From positions 32,743,824-32,807,823 of the forward strand of contig OU964919.1 in the NCBI GenBank assembly GCA_918807975.1: a stretch of DNA of 64,000 bases, in the 5' to 3' direction. Below are positions 12,701 to 27,700 of this stretch, piece by piece. Below the pieces are notes generated by a model. It was not told where the DNA came from and searched no databases. It saw nothing but the letters and a program-made list of their open reading frames with translations. The translations under genes and the position numbers were made by a program. Numbering within the stretch: the first letter of the stretch is position 1; every line of letters begins with the position of its first letter. Origin of the DNA: Aplidium turbinatum (taxonomy: Eukaryota > Chordata > Ascidiacea > Aplousobranchia > Polyclinidae).

Positions 12701-15700
12701 TTGGTACAGAGCTTATTTGCTAAATAATTTGCCCCTGAAGTTTTAAATCAGTCTTCAATAAGTTGGCAACGAAATCAAGCAAATATATAAGAAATAAGAT
12801 TTAAAAGTTCATTCAGTACCATTATAGCCGACAGAAGCATCTTCGTACAAACATGTGGATTAGATACATACTCACAGGAAAGTATGAAATGCGTTGATTG
12901 CTTCATTATCTTCTGGTTTTATCAACACAGTTGAATTGCGCCATTTGGCGTGCCACACGCATAGACTTTTAAGCTTTATGAACATGTACGTAATTTTATG
13001 AAGATTTAACGTCGTCTGTTGGTATGATAGTGTAAGATTAGAAAGTTAGTCATGTGAGAACACGGTTATGCGAAGGTAGTCGTTATAGTCTTTGAATTCC
13101 ATTTTTATCGCTGATTTGTAATTAAGAAATTTCATCCACCTTTTTAGATTGTCACATCAAAAAGCTGAAAAATCATAAAACTGTCCAACTCAAGTTGCTG
13201 CTATAATATTTTGGTTTTCATATTGCAAACCGCCACAGTCGCTTTGCATTCATCTATCGTTGTTGAAGTTAAACAGATTTGTTTTGTAATCACATTCCAA
13301 GGAGTTATGAACACTTTAGTACTTTGTGTATCGAATGATTCAGTTCTATAAAAAGACATGATCGTTGATATCGACCAGTGCGAAAAGATAACCCAGACAA
13401 CAAAATTCGTCATTTTTACGTTGATTCAACGTCTGCTGACGTTGAATTAATACAAATGACGGATTTTGCTGTCTAGGAAAACGAAATGTCACTTTGTCAT
13501 CTAACGGTTACTTCGTTTGAAACAACGGTATGTGTTCGTGGTGTTCAACTGGTCTGTTAAAAGTTTGCATTTGTTTATCAGAACTTGTTACGATAATTCT
13601 TTTATTAAAGTTTGTCCTTGTTACTGCAGTACTATAAAATTAAAAAAATCATTAATTTTTACCACATTGTAATACGATAGTTGTGTGAAAGTAAGGTGAA
13701 CTGAAGGGTAGGTAAGGTGAACTATAAGGTACAGTTTGAAAAATAAATAAATAAGCAAACAGTGGATGTATTATTTTTTCTGGTTCTAACGATCTTCAAG
13801 TCGCTTCTTGTTGCTCATGAATATTTTTCCTGTGCACAAACGCTTTTCTAAACAGCCTCGAAAAAATGTTGCCAAACACGACTGTTTTCATTATTTTAAG
13901 GTCAAGAATGTTGACCTCTAAGCCAACTCTATCTTGCTAGAAAACTCTTTTTGCAACGTTGCTTGATGTTAAAATGACTACAAAAGGACTCTTTTCATTT
14001 TTGAGACAGAGTTTCATCAAGAATAAGACATCTTAGCTGTCCTGCAGTTGTACTAAACAAGAGTGTTTCACTAACAAAGATGTTTGGTTTTGCCTCATTT
14101 GACCTGGTCATGTACTTTAAAATAATGATGCCATGATAAATACAGCTTTGACAAAGTGTATGCATAAAATTTCGGCTGTTGTTGTAATGTTTGAGGTGGA
14201 AAGTCTCATCTCATTTACGTGTATTAGGACAGCGAACTTTGTATGGCCACACAATCTCTTGTAGGTGACCGTTATCCCACATCTCCCCTGTCATCAGGTC
14301 TGTTGCAAGAAATGCTAAAATTAAGTTTTTTTTACAAACCCTAACAAAAAACAATTAGCTTATTTTCTTTTGCCACCTAAATTTTTCATCAAAATTTGAT
14401 TGGTTTCATTTGTGTTGTGCTTTGAAGTGAAATACGCTCTGCTCATTCACGTATATCACACAACAAGAGACCTTTGTTTACATCAAGTGCATCTGCGTCA
14501 TCCGAGCATGGCTTTAAAAAAGCCACTGCATAAGCAAAATACTTGGACACGCTTTAGCCATCAAAGCCCAGTGTCACTGGGAGGATAACCATGAATTGCA
14601 TAAAAAACAATCAACATTGTTTTGGGTCTGTTTAAAACTGTTCTTGAACGAAGCAAAATCAGGGAAAATAATTTAAGCCGAGACAAAATAAATATTAAGC
14701 CAGTTTATCCTGTTTTTATTAGATTCAAAAACCTCACGGTTTGTTATTACCAACCACAGTAAATTCAGATGACCAATGACCATGCCAAATGGTTTGTAAA
14801 TACAGTGCAGTGGGGTTTAGGAAAATCATGGTGACCGAACTGATTATTCCAAAAACTCTTATTACTTTAACTTTCAAGTGCTTTGTATGTTACGAGACAT
14901 TAAGAAACGTTTTCCTTGTTTGCTTGCAGCAATCATAATATGTGGGGATGACAACGAGTAGCAGAGCAAATGTAGCCTAATGCCAAAATGATAAACATGC
15001 AGATCTCGTCATCCAAAAAATTTTGTCTCTCTAAACCAATTGTGCATCTTACCATAAAGTTATTATCTTTATAGTAATGCTGCCATTGTTTTACAGTGGG
15101 AGGAACTGAGCGGACTAGACGTGGATGGAGATACAATCAGATCTTATCAAGTTTGCAACATCGAAGATAAAGAACAAGATAACTGGGCTAGATCTCCTTA
15201 CATTGACGCTAAGTAAAGCATGTTTTCATTCATCTTCTTGCATTTTACGGAATACCTGTAGTTCAAATGATGTTTTTATTATGTGCATTAATACGAAATG
15301 CTTCCAAGCTGTAGTGTGAATTAAATTGATTTACTCGCAGCAGAAATGCTCGAAAGTATATTGCATTCAACAATTCCAGGATATTTTTACCAGCTACTAC
15401 ATGACAACATTTGGTCTGTGTAGACTTATAAATTTTTAAAATAATTAATAGATGTGGTACCTTGTATTCTTCATTACACGACTTCCACCAGAACAGTTTT
15501 TACCAATTTATAAAAAGTAATAATTAAGTTTAAACACTTCTTCATCTTTGTGATAACTGGTTTTCAAGCTTTTACCTGTCTTTCGTCAGCCAGGCCCTGT
15601 TAAGTACTATAATGCTGTACAAGTAAATGAAGGTTTCGGTGCGAATTAAAAGCTGTTGTTATCGACGAATCACAACACAAATCGCATTCTTTCACTTTAC

Positions 15701-18700
15701 AAAGTTTGTCTTTTGCTGCATGAGGGAAGTAGCTCATTCAGAACCGTGCAGGTTTAGTGCAAGCTTATGCGACTGTGTGATCTACTAGAGATTACACTTG
15801 AGGAGGAACTTTTTTCCTCCTAGGATAAGGAGGATAAATTCCTTTAATCTCCATGCGTACGCTTTTAATAAAAGTGATACTTTTTTCAACTGATAGCTTA
15901 ATCGCTTTTTAGATAGGCCGATATCAGTTAAAATCCATTGTGTAATTAAACTTACAGCATGGAATCCTAATACAATCTTAATGCATTTCTAACAGATCAG
16001 CCCAACGCGTGTACATCGACATCGAATTTTCAGTGATGAAGTGTCCAAATTGTCGAGAAACATTTAACCTCTACTACTACCCATCGTCATCCGATGTAGC
16101 TTCTAGCACATTTCCTCCTTGGCGTGAGAACCCCTTCATAAAGATTGACACTGTTGCCGCCAACGAGAGGTTTGACTCAACCAGCCTGGGACCAAACAGC
16201 ATCAATAAGAAAACATTTGTCATCGGCCCCTTGCAAAGGTTTGTAGTAACGTACATGCGAAATAGGTGTGACGTTGACATTCTTACCAACAGCATACGTT
16301 ACAAAGGTTAATTGTGCCTATTTCTAGTTTTCTTTTGAGTAGTTTACTTTACCTACCTACGACATTTCAACTTTTTATACGTTTCTTGACGTTTTGTAAT
16401 TCAAGTCTATTTAGTTTTTTTCCTAAACTATGCAATTCTGAAAACTGTTAGTGAACACAGATTATTAATTGTTAAATTCAATGACATTCATTGTTTTTAG
16501 TTTCATAAGTTATGATAAAATTTTTCAGCAAAAATTGTTGTATTTGTAACACAGACGAGGCCTTTACATGGCCATACAAGACCAGGGTGCTTGCATGTCC
16601 TTAATGTCCATGAAAGTGTATTATCACTACTGCCCTGAGCTCACTCACAATCTAGCCTACTTTCCAAAAACTGCAGCAGGAGGACTCATTGCTTCCCTTG
16701 TACCCGTGGATGGGAAATGCGTTTCTAACGCTCTGTATACGAATACTGAAGGTAAAAAATTCAATTTCGTGGTTTAGTTGTTGAGTTAACTTCATTTAAA
16801 TTATTTTGCATCTACAATAAAAAGTAAATTGCAAACAAAATGCAAAGTATAGAGAAGCAAAAGAATGTGTAATATCCTCTAAAGTCTAAAGAGATCATTC
16901 TACCGAGTTGTGTGATTTTTCTTCTCCGATACTATTATGCGTACTTTCTTGAGTAAGCCGTAAATAAAATAAAACTTTCACTTTCAGCACCAAAATACCA
17001 CTGCAACAGTAATGGTGAGTGGAAGGTTGCGACTGGGACATGTCACTGTCGGTCCGGGTATAGTCCTCAAGCTGACAACAGCGCATGCAAAGGTTTGTCT
17101 TCAGCGACAAGTTTTTAACCTTTACTGATTGATTGTGGGAATCTTTATTCTCGGACTGAGAAAACCACTGTTTGAAGATTATTGTTATTTGTACAATCTC
17201 GCTATTTTTTTTTATAAAGCGTAAAAGCAGTCATTTATGATCTTTTTGTTTTGAAGTTTTGATTGTAAGGTGTTGGTAAAACTTTTAAATGCTTTCTGCA
17301 ATTTATTATGTTTTTCACGAAGGGAAAATGCTCATAGCAACAAACCTTAAAAAGTTATTTTTTTTCAGTACTCTTCGTCTTGATGCATAAATTACATAAA
17401 TCACGGAGTTAAAATTCTTTAATTTTAGTGATCCATGCTTTATGCTGCTGCACTGACACTGTCTGTTTTGTAGAAGCGCTGAGAACAACGCAATAACGCA
17501 TGCCTGCAATAGATACAGCGCATATAAAAACACACTATTATCATTAAATATATTTTAACCATTTAATGTTATTCCGATTCCTAACATGGTGATACAGGCA
17601 TGCAATCATAAAATGTGGCAAAGTTACATGATTATCTTAAAACGTTTTTCCGCCACGTGTTTTCTCCATTTCTTAACTTGCAAGAAAACTGTCTTAGCAA
17701 TTTGAGCAATGTGTAATCAAGTTCCAGCGACCTCTTTTCGAAAGCGAATAAATTCCGTAAACATTTGCTTTGCCGTTGCTCCGATAACTACGAGCTGTGG
17801 TCTTATTTACTCACACTAGCGAGCACTTTAAGAGACAATTACTCAGTCTAAGACCAATCAACTCTTGTAAGATCGCATGGCATTTATCAACACACTGCGA
17901 GAAATTAATGTAGTTAACAAGTGTTGGTTTAATTCTTACTTCTTAAGTTTGTTTTCGTCTAAGTGTTTTCTCACGATGGTGAGCTCAAGTCATTCAAACA
18001 ACTCGACTGTTACAACAATTCTTGCTATTTTTTCTTGAAATTGTTAGTTACAAAGTAAACTTAAAGAAGTAAAGTAAATACCGTTTGAATGATAATGTAG
18101 AAGGCTTTTAGCGTACAAACGTGCTTTAGGAATATCACAGTATTGACTGACTTTCTTAACTATGGGTCAAATCTATAAATATTTTTGAATTATTTGATTC
18201 TGACTAAAACATTCACAGAACTGAAGTGCCGCGTGTGCCATGTAAAGAATTGCCTAATAGCTCCTTGGCTTTAAAAAGTATATAATTCAATATCGTTACA
18301 AGATTCAACCAGATCCATGTAATTATTAAATTTGTTATAATTTCATAAAAATTAGATTAAATAAGGCTGCAAATGTGTGACGTTATATTGTACGGGCTAT
18401 TCTGGTCAATTGCACCAGAATGTTGGGAAGCTTTATGCAGATATCCTGTTTGCAAATGCACAAATTTTCAGCAAATTCTGTATAGTTTAAAAATAAATTT
18501 ACAGTATGTAACAATAGTTGGCTCAACGGCATACTAGATTGTAGGTACAGTATAAGGTAGGCTGCTTCACAGCTTATCTTGGCTGTGACAACTCAAACCA
18601 AAAGTAACTTTTCTTGATCGATAATTTTAAGCTCAGTACCAAGTTCTGCTTTGCAGCTCCCTGTTGTAACGTCATCACTCCTAGCAGGCTAATTAGTTGT

Positions 18701-21700
18701 AACGAGTATCTTTCCTGGAAGTTTTGAGACTAACGGAATTGGCAATTGCGTCTGACTGTTGTGTTTTAATATAAAATTTGAATGCTAATAGGCTTAATTG
18801 CTGATAAAAGTAGCAATTTTATAAATTAAACCTAGTGTACGCACATAAATTGACTTAAATCTCATAAATCGACCTCTATGACCATTTAAAAATCATTAAG
18901 TGTTTCCTTAACGCTTCAACTTTCCATAAAATATAACCAGTTAGTTTTTCTAATGACTAACCGAGGGATATTGTGTTTGTTTGATACGAGATGAATAAAA
19001 AATGTATGATTCGGTACAAACAATGGGCAGCAATTAAATTAATTGCTTCTACAAGAGTACGACTTGACCACACTTCATTTATGTATGTCATAGAGAGAAT
19101 ATTTCGTAAAATCTTTACTGTCTTTCTCACTGAAAATATATCAAAGAATACATCATGGCTTTTCTTAGACCTGATATAAACAACACTTAATTATAGGTAC
19201 TTTAAGTAGGAGTTTTTTTTGTTTTTTTTTTGTCTAAACGATAAGACATTTACTTTTATAAGTAGGCAGCTTCAACAAAAGAAATTTTTTAGATGAAAAA
19301 TCATTCGAATCAAAACAACATGTCATTGCAGCTTTGTAATACTTAGGTAGTTGATTATTCTTAGTTTTAGAGATCATACGATTTGGAAACTACACAATAT
19401 AAAACTATGATAGAAGACACCTACGGTGAAGTATGCATAAAAGTATAAACGGGTGTGCTTTTGCTCAATTGTTGCCGTTTCTTTAACTAAGTTACTTGGA
19501 GCTTATCAGGAATGAGACTTTCAAGGCAAAAAATTGGAAATAATTTGAAGTGCCGAAATGCAAATACAATGGCAGTAAAACAGTGACCGGTCGTTCACAA
19601 TGTAGGTGTTGGTACAAAATAATTAAAACGCTTGGGAAAAATCAATATACTCTTGTAAAGCTAGGCGTTTTGCCTCACGTAACTTATTCACATATATAGT
19701 CACATTTCTCGCCCAATTAGTCTCTGCACCTTTTGAAGATACTCACTTGCGCAAACTCTTAAAAATGCGCCCATGTGCGCTATTTGACGTTTTTACACAT
19801 CAAATTTAAAGACAATTTAAAAGGTGTTGTTAATGGCTTAGACGCCTTGGAGTATCGTGTTATTTGAAGGCCAAAGGACAGCACTTGCTTTCATTGTCTT
19901 TATCAACTTTGTACTTTCTGACCTTTCATTCACACTTTGCTATGTTAGAATATTGAAGTGCCTCGGAATGACTGAAACCAGCAAATATTTTTGTCGTAGA
20001 AAATGTCTACTTCACTCTTCAAACACTTTTGATAGTGAAACGTAGCTTGCTGCAACCACTGCTAATCAGAGTTTCCATGGAGTTTTCTTTTTAAACTTAA
20101 CAATACGTGTGTGAAGAAAATAGCTGCTGCAAGTTATTCCAACTGAAATTTTTAAATCAAAATTTTCCGTTTTTGTTCTTTTGAAATTATAAGGAAAAAG
20201 ACGTAGTTATTCCTTGCAATTCGGACGACATCATATTGCACGATATCCCTCAATATTCCACCATCTTTTTTGTGGACTTTCTGTTACAATGTTTTGGTTT
20301 CTATCCAAGACGTGAAATGCGTTCATGCATATTATTACTTTTCTGTTCACGGAACTTTTATCGACCAATTTTTCAACAGATTGCCATTTATGTCTCAGCT
20401 TAAGCGTAAAAGAAAGAAGAAAAAAAAATTCATTGACGGAAATCACTATCTGTGATAGATTTGTACAACTTGGACGTTAATTTTAATATACAGTATACAT
20501 GACCAGGCTTCAATTAATATGCTAGTTTAGTTGGCCGGGACGCGAAAATTTTTTTTCCCACGAGATTTCTGTCTCATTGATTCTAGTCACTCTAAAAGTA
20601 AGATTTTCCGAAAGTGTTTTGAGAGATTGGTTGATTCAGATTGCGAAATAACTATTCACCAATGAAATTCTGCAATGATAATAAAATATAAGTTGAATGA
20701 GTTGAATAAGTTGAATGAGCACAGCACAGAAACTCAACAGCCGGCAGCCTCAAGCTAAACCAAAGAGCCACTTTAAAGAACCACTCACTGACTTCAACAC
20801 CATTCGTCATAGCACATGACTAGGGAACTGTGTTCCGAAAGCTGGTGTAATTTGATATTGCTAAAAAGAACCCGCAGCATCAGGCTATCACAGATCGTTT
20901 GAATCTACACTGTGAAATAAAATATAAGCTTTCCCTAACCCTACTTTTTTTGAAAAGCTCTTGTGCACCGCAAAAATTAATTTAAAGAAGAAAAAAAGTT
21001 TGACTCCGACGGGCGTCGAACCCTCGTTCTCACGATCACTAGGCAGAGGATGAAACCACTGAACCAACCGTGCCAAAGAGAAAAGGTTTCATTCACACGG
21101 TTTTAATACAAACTTTTACCAAAATATGTAAATGAGACAGAAATCTCGTGGGAAAAAAAATTTCGCGGCCTGGACACTGGACAGCATGCTGCTGAAAAAA
21201 TCATTTAGAATAATAAACAATTGTAGGTACTGGGCATTCTGAGACATTTTATGTCATTGGGAACTTTTGCTTGTCACTAATGTTAGTTGATGTTTCTCTA
21301 ACGTAAAGCTACAACATGACATGCACTATTCATTTAACCAATTGTATGCAAGGCCTTTGCTATAATGTGGACAGTGGCAAAAGTATAACATTCAACTCAC
21401 TTGTTTTAACAGCTTGCGGCTTTGGATACTTTAAATCAAAGTCTGGAAACCACGGATGCACAAGGTGCCCGTCGCATAGCAGCTCTCGTTCTGTTGCATC
21501 CACAGGGTGTGCGTGTGCGTATGGATACCACAGAGCTGCGTCAGAGCCCATAGAATACGGGTGCACACGTGAGAGTTATATATTTTTTTACTTACTTTCA
21601 ATCGATATAATGAAGCTTTAACATTTGCACGCATTCCAGTAACGTTTCTGGTCCTATGTGTAAGATTTATTGGTATCAACAAAGCTGGTACATTTCTGAT

Positions 21701-24700
21701 ACAAAAACACGTTAGTCCTCTTCCAAAAATAAACAAAAATACTTGTTTAAGTTTTGAAAGGGGGACACACAAACTAAACCAAGTCGTGTTTGTTTTATTC
21801 GATGCACTACACTTGACCCATAGGAAAGTATGCACTTGCTCACAAAGACATTCTTGCAGTACTTTAAACTTTTTCAATCATCTTTAGTTACTTTAAATGG
21901 GATTTATTTCCAGCAAGCTCGTTTGGTTACCTTAAGTTCATGGCAGAACAGTCTCAGTGTAATTTGTTTTTGCAATAGTCTAGATTGCGGCCAAGTGAAA
22001 TCGACTCTACATTTCATCTTGCAAAAAATGCAGTAATAAGTTTCCAGTGAAGGTTTGCATGCATCAAAGTATGTCCCACAACATGCTTTTGATCACCAGT
22101 TTGGACCTTAGAGAAGCACATGTAGGCATCGTTCTCACCTCCTTTTGTGTTTTTTTTTTAACTTTTTAAATGACATCAATCTATCGAAAAGTATCATTTA
22201 AAAGTGGATCAAAGTTGAGTTTGAAAGTCTTTGTCATTATTCCAAGAGAGAATGTTCCTTGCTTTTGTCATAAAATTTTGAATGAAAGTACGCTACTGTA
22301 GTCACCTTGCTACTGTACTTCACACTGCCGCAGATTACAACGTGATTAACGAGGTGTAGATAGCCTTCGTTCTGTTGACATAATAATTGATTTCAAGTTT
22401 TTCTTTCTTTTTTTTATCTTGCTGTAAGAAATTAGTTTTATTTTGTGATTAATTATTAAAAGTTGAGGGTTGTTTTTTTATCTCATTGCAAATATTTGAC
22501 TTTTTTCTCCAAAATTGCAAATCAAAGTAGCACTTTTGAACTATCAAACATCAATCAACATACATTCTCCGAGCTTGGTGACGTGTTTCAGTCTTTGAGT
22601 GAAAAGTTGTATGTTTTAATATTGTTGCAACGTTTACAGTTTTGATGGGTCTGATAAATTTTGGTAAAAGCAGTACAATTTATTGTGCTTTCATTCTTGG
22701 TTTGCTGTACCGATACAGCAAACCAGTGTGTATGACGATAATAACCAGTTTACTGCAATCGAAAATAACTACTTTGGTATAGCTCAGTTTGATGTGAAAG
22801 TTATTGTTGAGTTACTATTGACAACCGTTCGCAACTCGTACATAGCACAATGTATTGTAGAAAAGCTTTCAAGTTTCGCGCAGCTTTTTATTGTTTTGGT
22901 TATCAGTGCATAAATTTTTACTCATATCTTTGCGGCCGTTTTGTTTCACCAAAGGTCTGTGGGCTTGAATTATTCCCAACATCACAGCTTTCCGGAAATC
23001 TCCTTTTGTCTGGAGTTGGTCATCGTCTTCCAGCCAACAAACCAGTTCTTTTATATTGATACAACGTTTCTAGACGTCTAAACAGACATGTATAGACATT
23101 GAATTTATGTGAAAAGAGATCAATTTACTTGCCGGCCGCTGTCTGTATGATCCTGAAATAGACCACCAAACACAATAAACCAATTTTCAATGAAATAACA
23201 TTCCAATTTGTTTCCTAAACGTCGTGCAACGATTGATAAGAAAGACTCTCCTTCGCGTGCCCATTTCATCTGATACTCCATGACATTTCTGTTTGAAGCC
23301 TCAAAAACTTCGTTTGGTGTTTGATTGCAATGTCATTTAATACGACTGCCAATGTCCACTTTTGGCCACTTTTTGTAATTCCATTAAGTTTACACTGTAG
23401 CACTGAATACGCAATCTGTTGGAAGTTTCTCGTACAATACACAATTTAAAGTTTACTAAGTGATTCTTCATGTACTAAGGCATGACTTTCTAGGCCATCA
23501 ATTTTCTTTTTTTTCTAAAGCTCATTCAAGTTTCAATAAAATTCAAAAACAACGTTTTAAAGTTTATAAAGCTGCCAAAAGATTGTTTTGTTGTTTTGAT
23601 GTGTGTTAACCAATATCAGCTGTACTGAGTGACATATTGACAAGTATATGCAATAAAATTGATTCGGTTTCAATCTAGGCCCAGTAGCGGATCTAAAAAA
23701 AATGCATCATCATAGTTTTAACGAAACAAAAATTAAAAAAAAAAAGTTATGAACTAGTTGTGGACAAAGTGTTTATTTCAAAATATTCTCAGCTTTTGAG
23801 GGGTGCATGAAAAAAATCTACCACTTATTTCCATTATTTAAATCCCCCTTACCCTATGCCACGGGTTTTGTTGAATGAAATACGATAAAGCGAAAAAAAA
23901 AAATGCAAAAAGGAGAAAAATTATTTTATTCAGTTTTAGTGAGACACGGAACCAAGTTCCTGGCACCCTGATCCGCTACTGTCTGCAATGAAATATTTGC
24001 GAAAAATTTGCAACAATTGAACAGATGCTCACTTCTTGACGTAAATTACAAAACCTTTCATTTCTATTTCAGTTACATTAGTTGCTAGACATCTTTTATA
24101 TGGAATTATGTCGAAAGTACGATGGGCTACATTTGGATATGAAAAAATCTCTATTCATGCTCACTAGACAACGTAACTCAACTGTAAAAGTGGCTATCTA
24201 TGATGGGGGAGGCAGCAGCGTTGACAGGAGGTCCAGGGGGTACTTTTGGACCCAGGCCAGGAATGATTTTAAGGTCTCGTAAACATTTCCAAGGTGCCCA
24301 GGAACAAAAAGCCACTTCGTATTCTTTGGATGCAGTGTGTTATTCTTATAAGTGTCTTCTTTTGGGGCACTTAGATGTCATTGGTACCGGGTCCAAATTA
24401 CCGTCTTAGCGGTCCCGGTTTGAGGGCATAAGCACGTTACGTACGTGTCTATAAATTGTTGCTAAAACTTTGCTTCGATCGTTGGGTCCATTGTTGCGGT
24501 TGCGCTTTAGATAATGTAATTTCGGCTTCAAAAGCTTGGTTCAAAAGCTTCAAAAGTTTCATGGTCAAGTTGAAATATTTCGAAAAATGGCCAATTTCAA
24601 GCTTCTTAACTGTGCATGAAGATTCGATCTCCACGAGTAATGTGTAATCGGATACACAACTCCAAATTGGTTGTTTAGAGATTGCTGGTGGCCGAAAACT

Positions 24701-27700
24701 CTTTGAAATCCGTCAGAAAAGAAACCTGCAAAACGCTTTTCAAAAAACAAAATTTCTGTTTGATGCTTGATGCGATAACAAATTAGTAGCCTCCCTACAT
24801 GCTTCTTACTATTGATATGTTTTTGCCGGTGTTTTGTATTAGCTATTACTCCATGTTGTTCAAACGATACAAGACAGAAGGTTGTTCAAACATAAAAAAA
24901 ATCACACAAGATTGTTGTCAGCTGTGTATCTGAAAATAATTATCTTCATTGTTTTAAGACGGTATGCTCGAACTAAACGGAAAAAACATATCGGGTTTTC
25001 ATATCTTGAATTCTTTTCTTTGTTATGAATTTGAAAACAAACGTTACGACAAGGGTCAGAATTTACTCTATCAATAACGAATTGTTCAGCTTTTGTTTTT
25101 CGTTTTTTTGTTTGAAAAATAGGCAACATTCATCTTTCTCATTCCATACATGCTTTTGCCCTGAATAAAGTTCTTGTGGGATAAGAACTGTTTTTGTGTT
25201 TGTTTTTTTACACAAGTTTACATGAAATCACAGATTAACGTACATACTAACACTATAAAAAGTCATGTGGTTTCTGAATACAGAGATATGTGCGAAGTTT
25301 CAGCGATATGTTCAAAATAACGGTCAAGGTATAGGCTGCTTTATGTATTTGCAAGAATCACAATTTTAAATCTTTTCAAAACTGAAAAAAAATCTACGTC
25401 TTGCCTATTTACCGATTTATAGTATAATATCTCGGAATCAACTCATGCTTAGCGGCGTTGTACTTATCCTTCTAAATAAACTAAGAAAAGCGTCAAATCA
25501 TGCTGTCGTAACTGTATCCAGTTGCGAACTTCCAATAGTTTATTATTAGAAATTAGTTAATGTTGTAAAAACAAATCACTTCTTTTGATCTGTGCTGCTT
25601 CCAGCTGGTTTAAAGTTAGTAAACACTGTTAATAATTTTTTATTAATTTTTTGGATTTTTTGGCATGTGGGCCTTTCTGTTGTTCTTGATAATATTTCCA
25701 TATTTGGGAAAGTAATTATAATACACCTGGACTTCATTACACAGACTTGTTTGAATGTTATTTGAACGATTACCGGTCTGCATCTAAGAATGACAATGAG
25801 GTTACTAAATCGCTCTATGTTATTAATTACATTTTAGTATAAAACCGATATTTTAAAAATGCAATCTCCACAATGCAGGTGATAGTCTTCTTGACAATGT
25901 GGTTTGGTGTTCGAGATTGTTTCAAAAGCCGTGCACACAGACCATACATAACGTACAAGTCCTGTAGACCTTGTGAATTCTGGTAAAACTAATGACACAT
26001 AATAAGCGGTCGTTGATTATTGTCATTAATAGTAAACCGGTATGTAAAAATTCCCTAAACTTTCGTGTCATATATTTCAAAACAACTTTTATGCTGCAAG
26101 AATTCATATTATGTATAATAAAAAAAATAGAAAGTACATTTTTCAAATGGTATCCATGTTGGAAGGTTTGCAAGCATTATCTACCCAAACAGCAAAATCC
26201 GTCGTTTTTACATTGATTCAACGTCGTTGGATCAATGTAAAAAGGACGAATTTTGCTGTTGAGGCAGTTTAGATTACTATGTCCATCGGTCCAAACGTTT
26301 CTATTTAAATGTATGTTTCTTTTATGCAAATTTGAGCCATTTAATCACTTTAGTTGCTGCATCAAACAAACACGCAACGCAAGCGTATTAACTCTTGAAA
26401 CATGCTTCATTGATTTACTCTTAAAAATTATTTGGTTGACAATGCTATATAACCTTTCACGTTGAGATGCATTGTCTAATATTTCGTTCTAGAATATCTT
26501 ACCTTCCTGTCATCCGACATGAGCAAAACTATTAGCACTTGCACAAAACTTCAAAAGCACTACAGTTACACAGCAAATTTTTTTAACGTGACGTAATCGT
26601 TTCTTGTTTATCACATCATTTGTTCATGCCCACACGAACGTTTGTATTGGTAGCTGTGGAATTTTATCACCAATATCAAATTTGAGAAGATCAAACCTGG
26701 CGAAAGTGATGTCGGAAGTTAATGATGTTTATGTTTGCAAATAGATACTTGTATTGCAGGTACAGACGTGTGTAACCGAATTTTGTCCACCTGCAATGCC
26801 ACTTCAACAGTGAATCAATTATACATTACTTTTTAGTCGTTGGAGCATTTGTTAACAGTGTACTTATTCATCATCTTTTTCCATCCAAGGTCCATTTTTT
26901 TAAAGGCTGTATCACGATTGTATACACTAGCAATCCCAGGTTGGCGATGTGTTCACGAGACATTCGCAATATATCGGTTTTTGTTTCAAATGTTTTTTTT
27001 TGGTGCAGTGCTGGGAATTTAACTTCGGAAGCGTAAAATAGTTTGTTTGCTTTATTCTGGCGTAAAAACTAAAACGATTTCTTTGTGATCCCAAACCACA
27101 ACACATTGTCGTGTTGACAAGTCTAAACGAACAAAGTTTCTATTTTTACATAGTTTCAACCATGCCAGATGTAGAAATAATGTAAAACTGTCATTTTGAT
27201 AAATGGGCATTGTCTGTAAAATTCAAGCGTGACTGTACAGCTTTTGAAACTCTGTTGTTCACGCATAAATTCAGTTGTGTGAGCTTTTGAAGACCCAACT
27301 CTATTTTTGAAAGTTTGTAAAAACTTGACGTTTGATCATGTTGCATGCGATTGATTCATGTGAAATATGTTTCATAATAATCATTAAATACAATTTTATG
27401 TCGAACATCAATTGTATGCAAAGAATCACATCTTGTGACCATTAAACCATTTTACTTAAGGATGAGCATTGAGCGATGAGCAATGCCCAATGTGTATTGT
27501 GGAGTGTGCACTTCAATTTTAAGCTATTTGCAACTCGACTGCTGAGAAACACATGTTTTTGGAAAAGTCTTGATGGCTAGTGTGGAGGCTACACCGGTAT
27601 GGTTACTTGGTTAGCGAAACGCAATGCTCGCTGTTCTATAGTGAGTAGTCAGGTAGTGCTGACGTCAGGAAGATCGCTCCTTTTCTACAGTGGAACATAG

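Larger units (their letters stand above)
17093..21412. other. Intron 6 of Eph gene 1
   Basis: A 4.3-kb intron. It contains an inverted-repeat element with a tRNA-like insert (about 20533-21171). The rest is AT-rich and unrecognised. Confidence 0.6.

Noticed and set aside
21431-21877. 148-codon open frame on the minus strand
   Set aside because: It lies antisense over exon 7 of Eph gene 1; the exon's composition keeps the frame open. No family resemblance.
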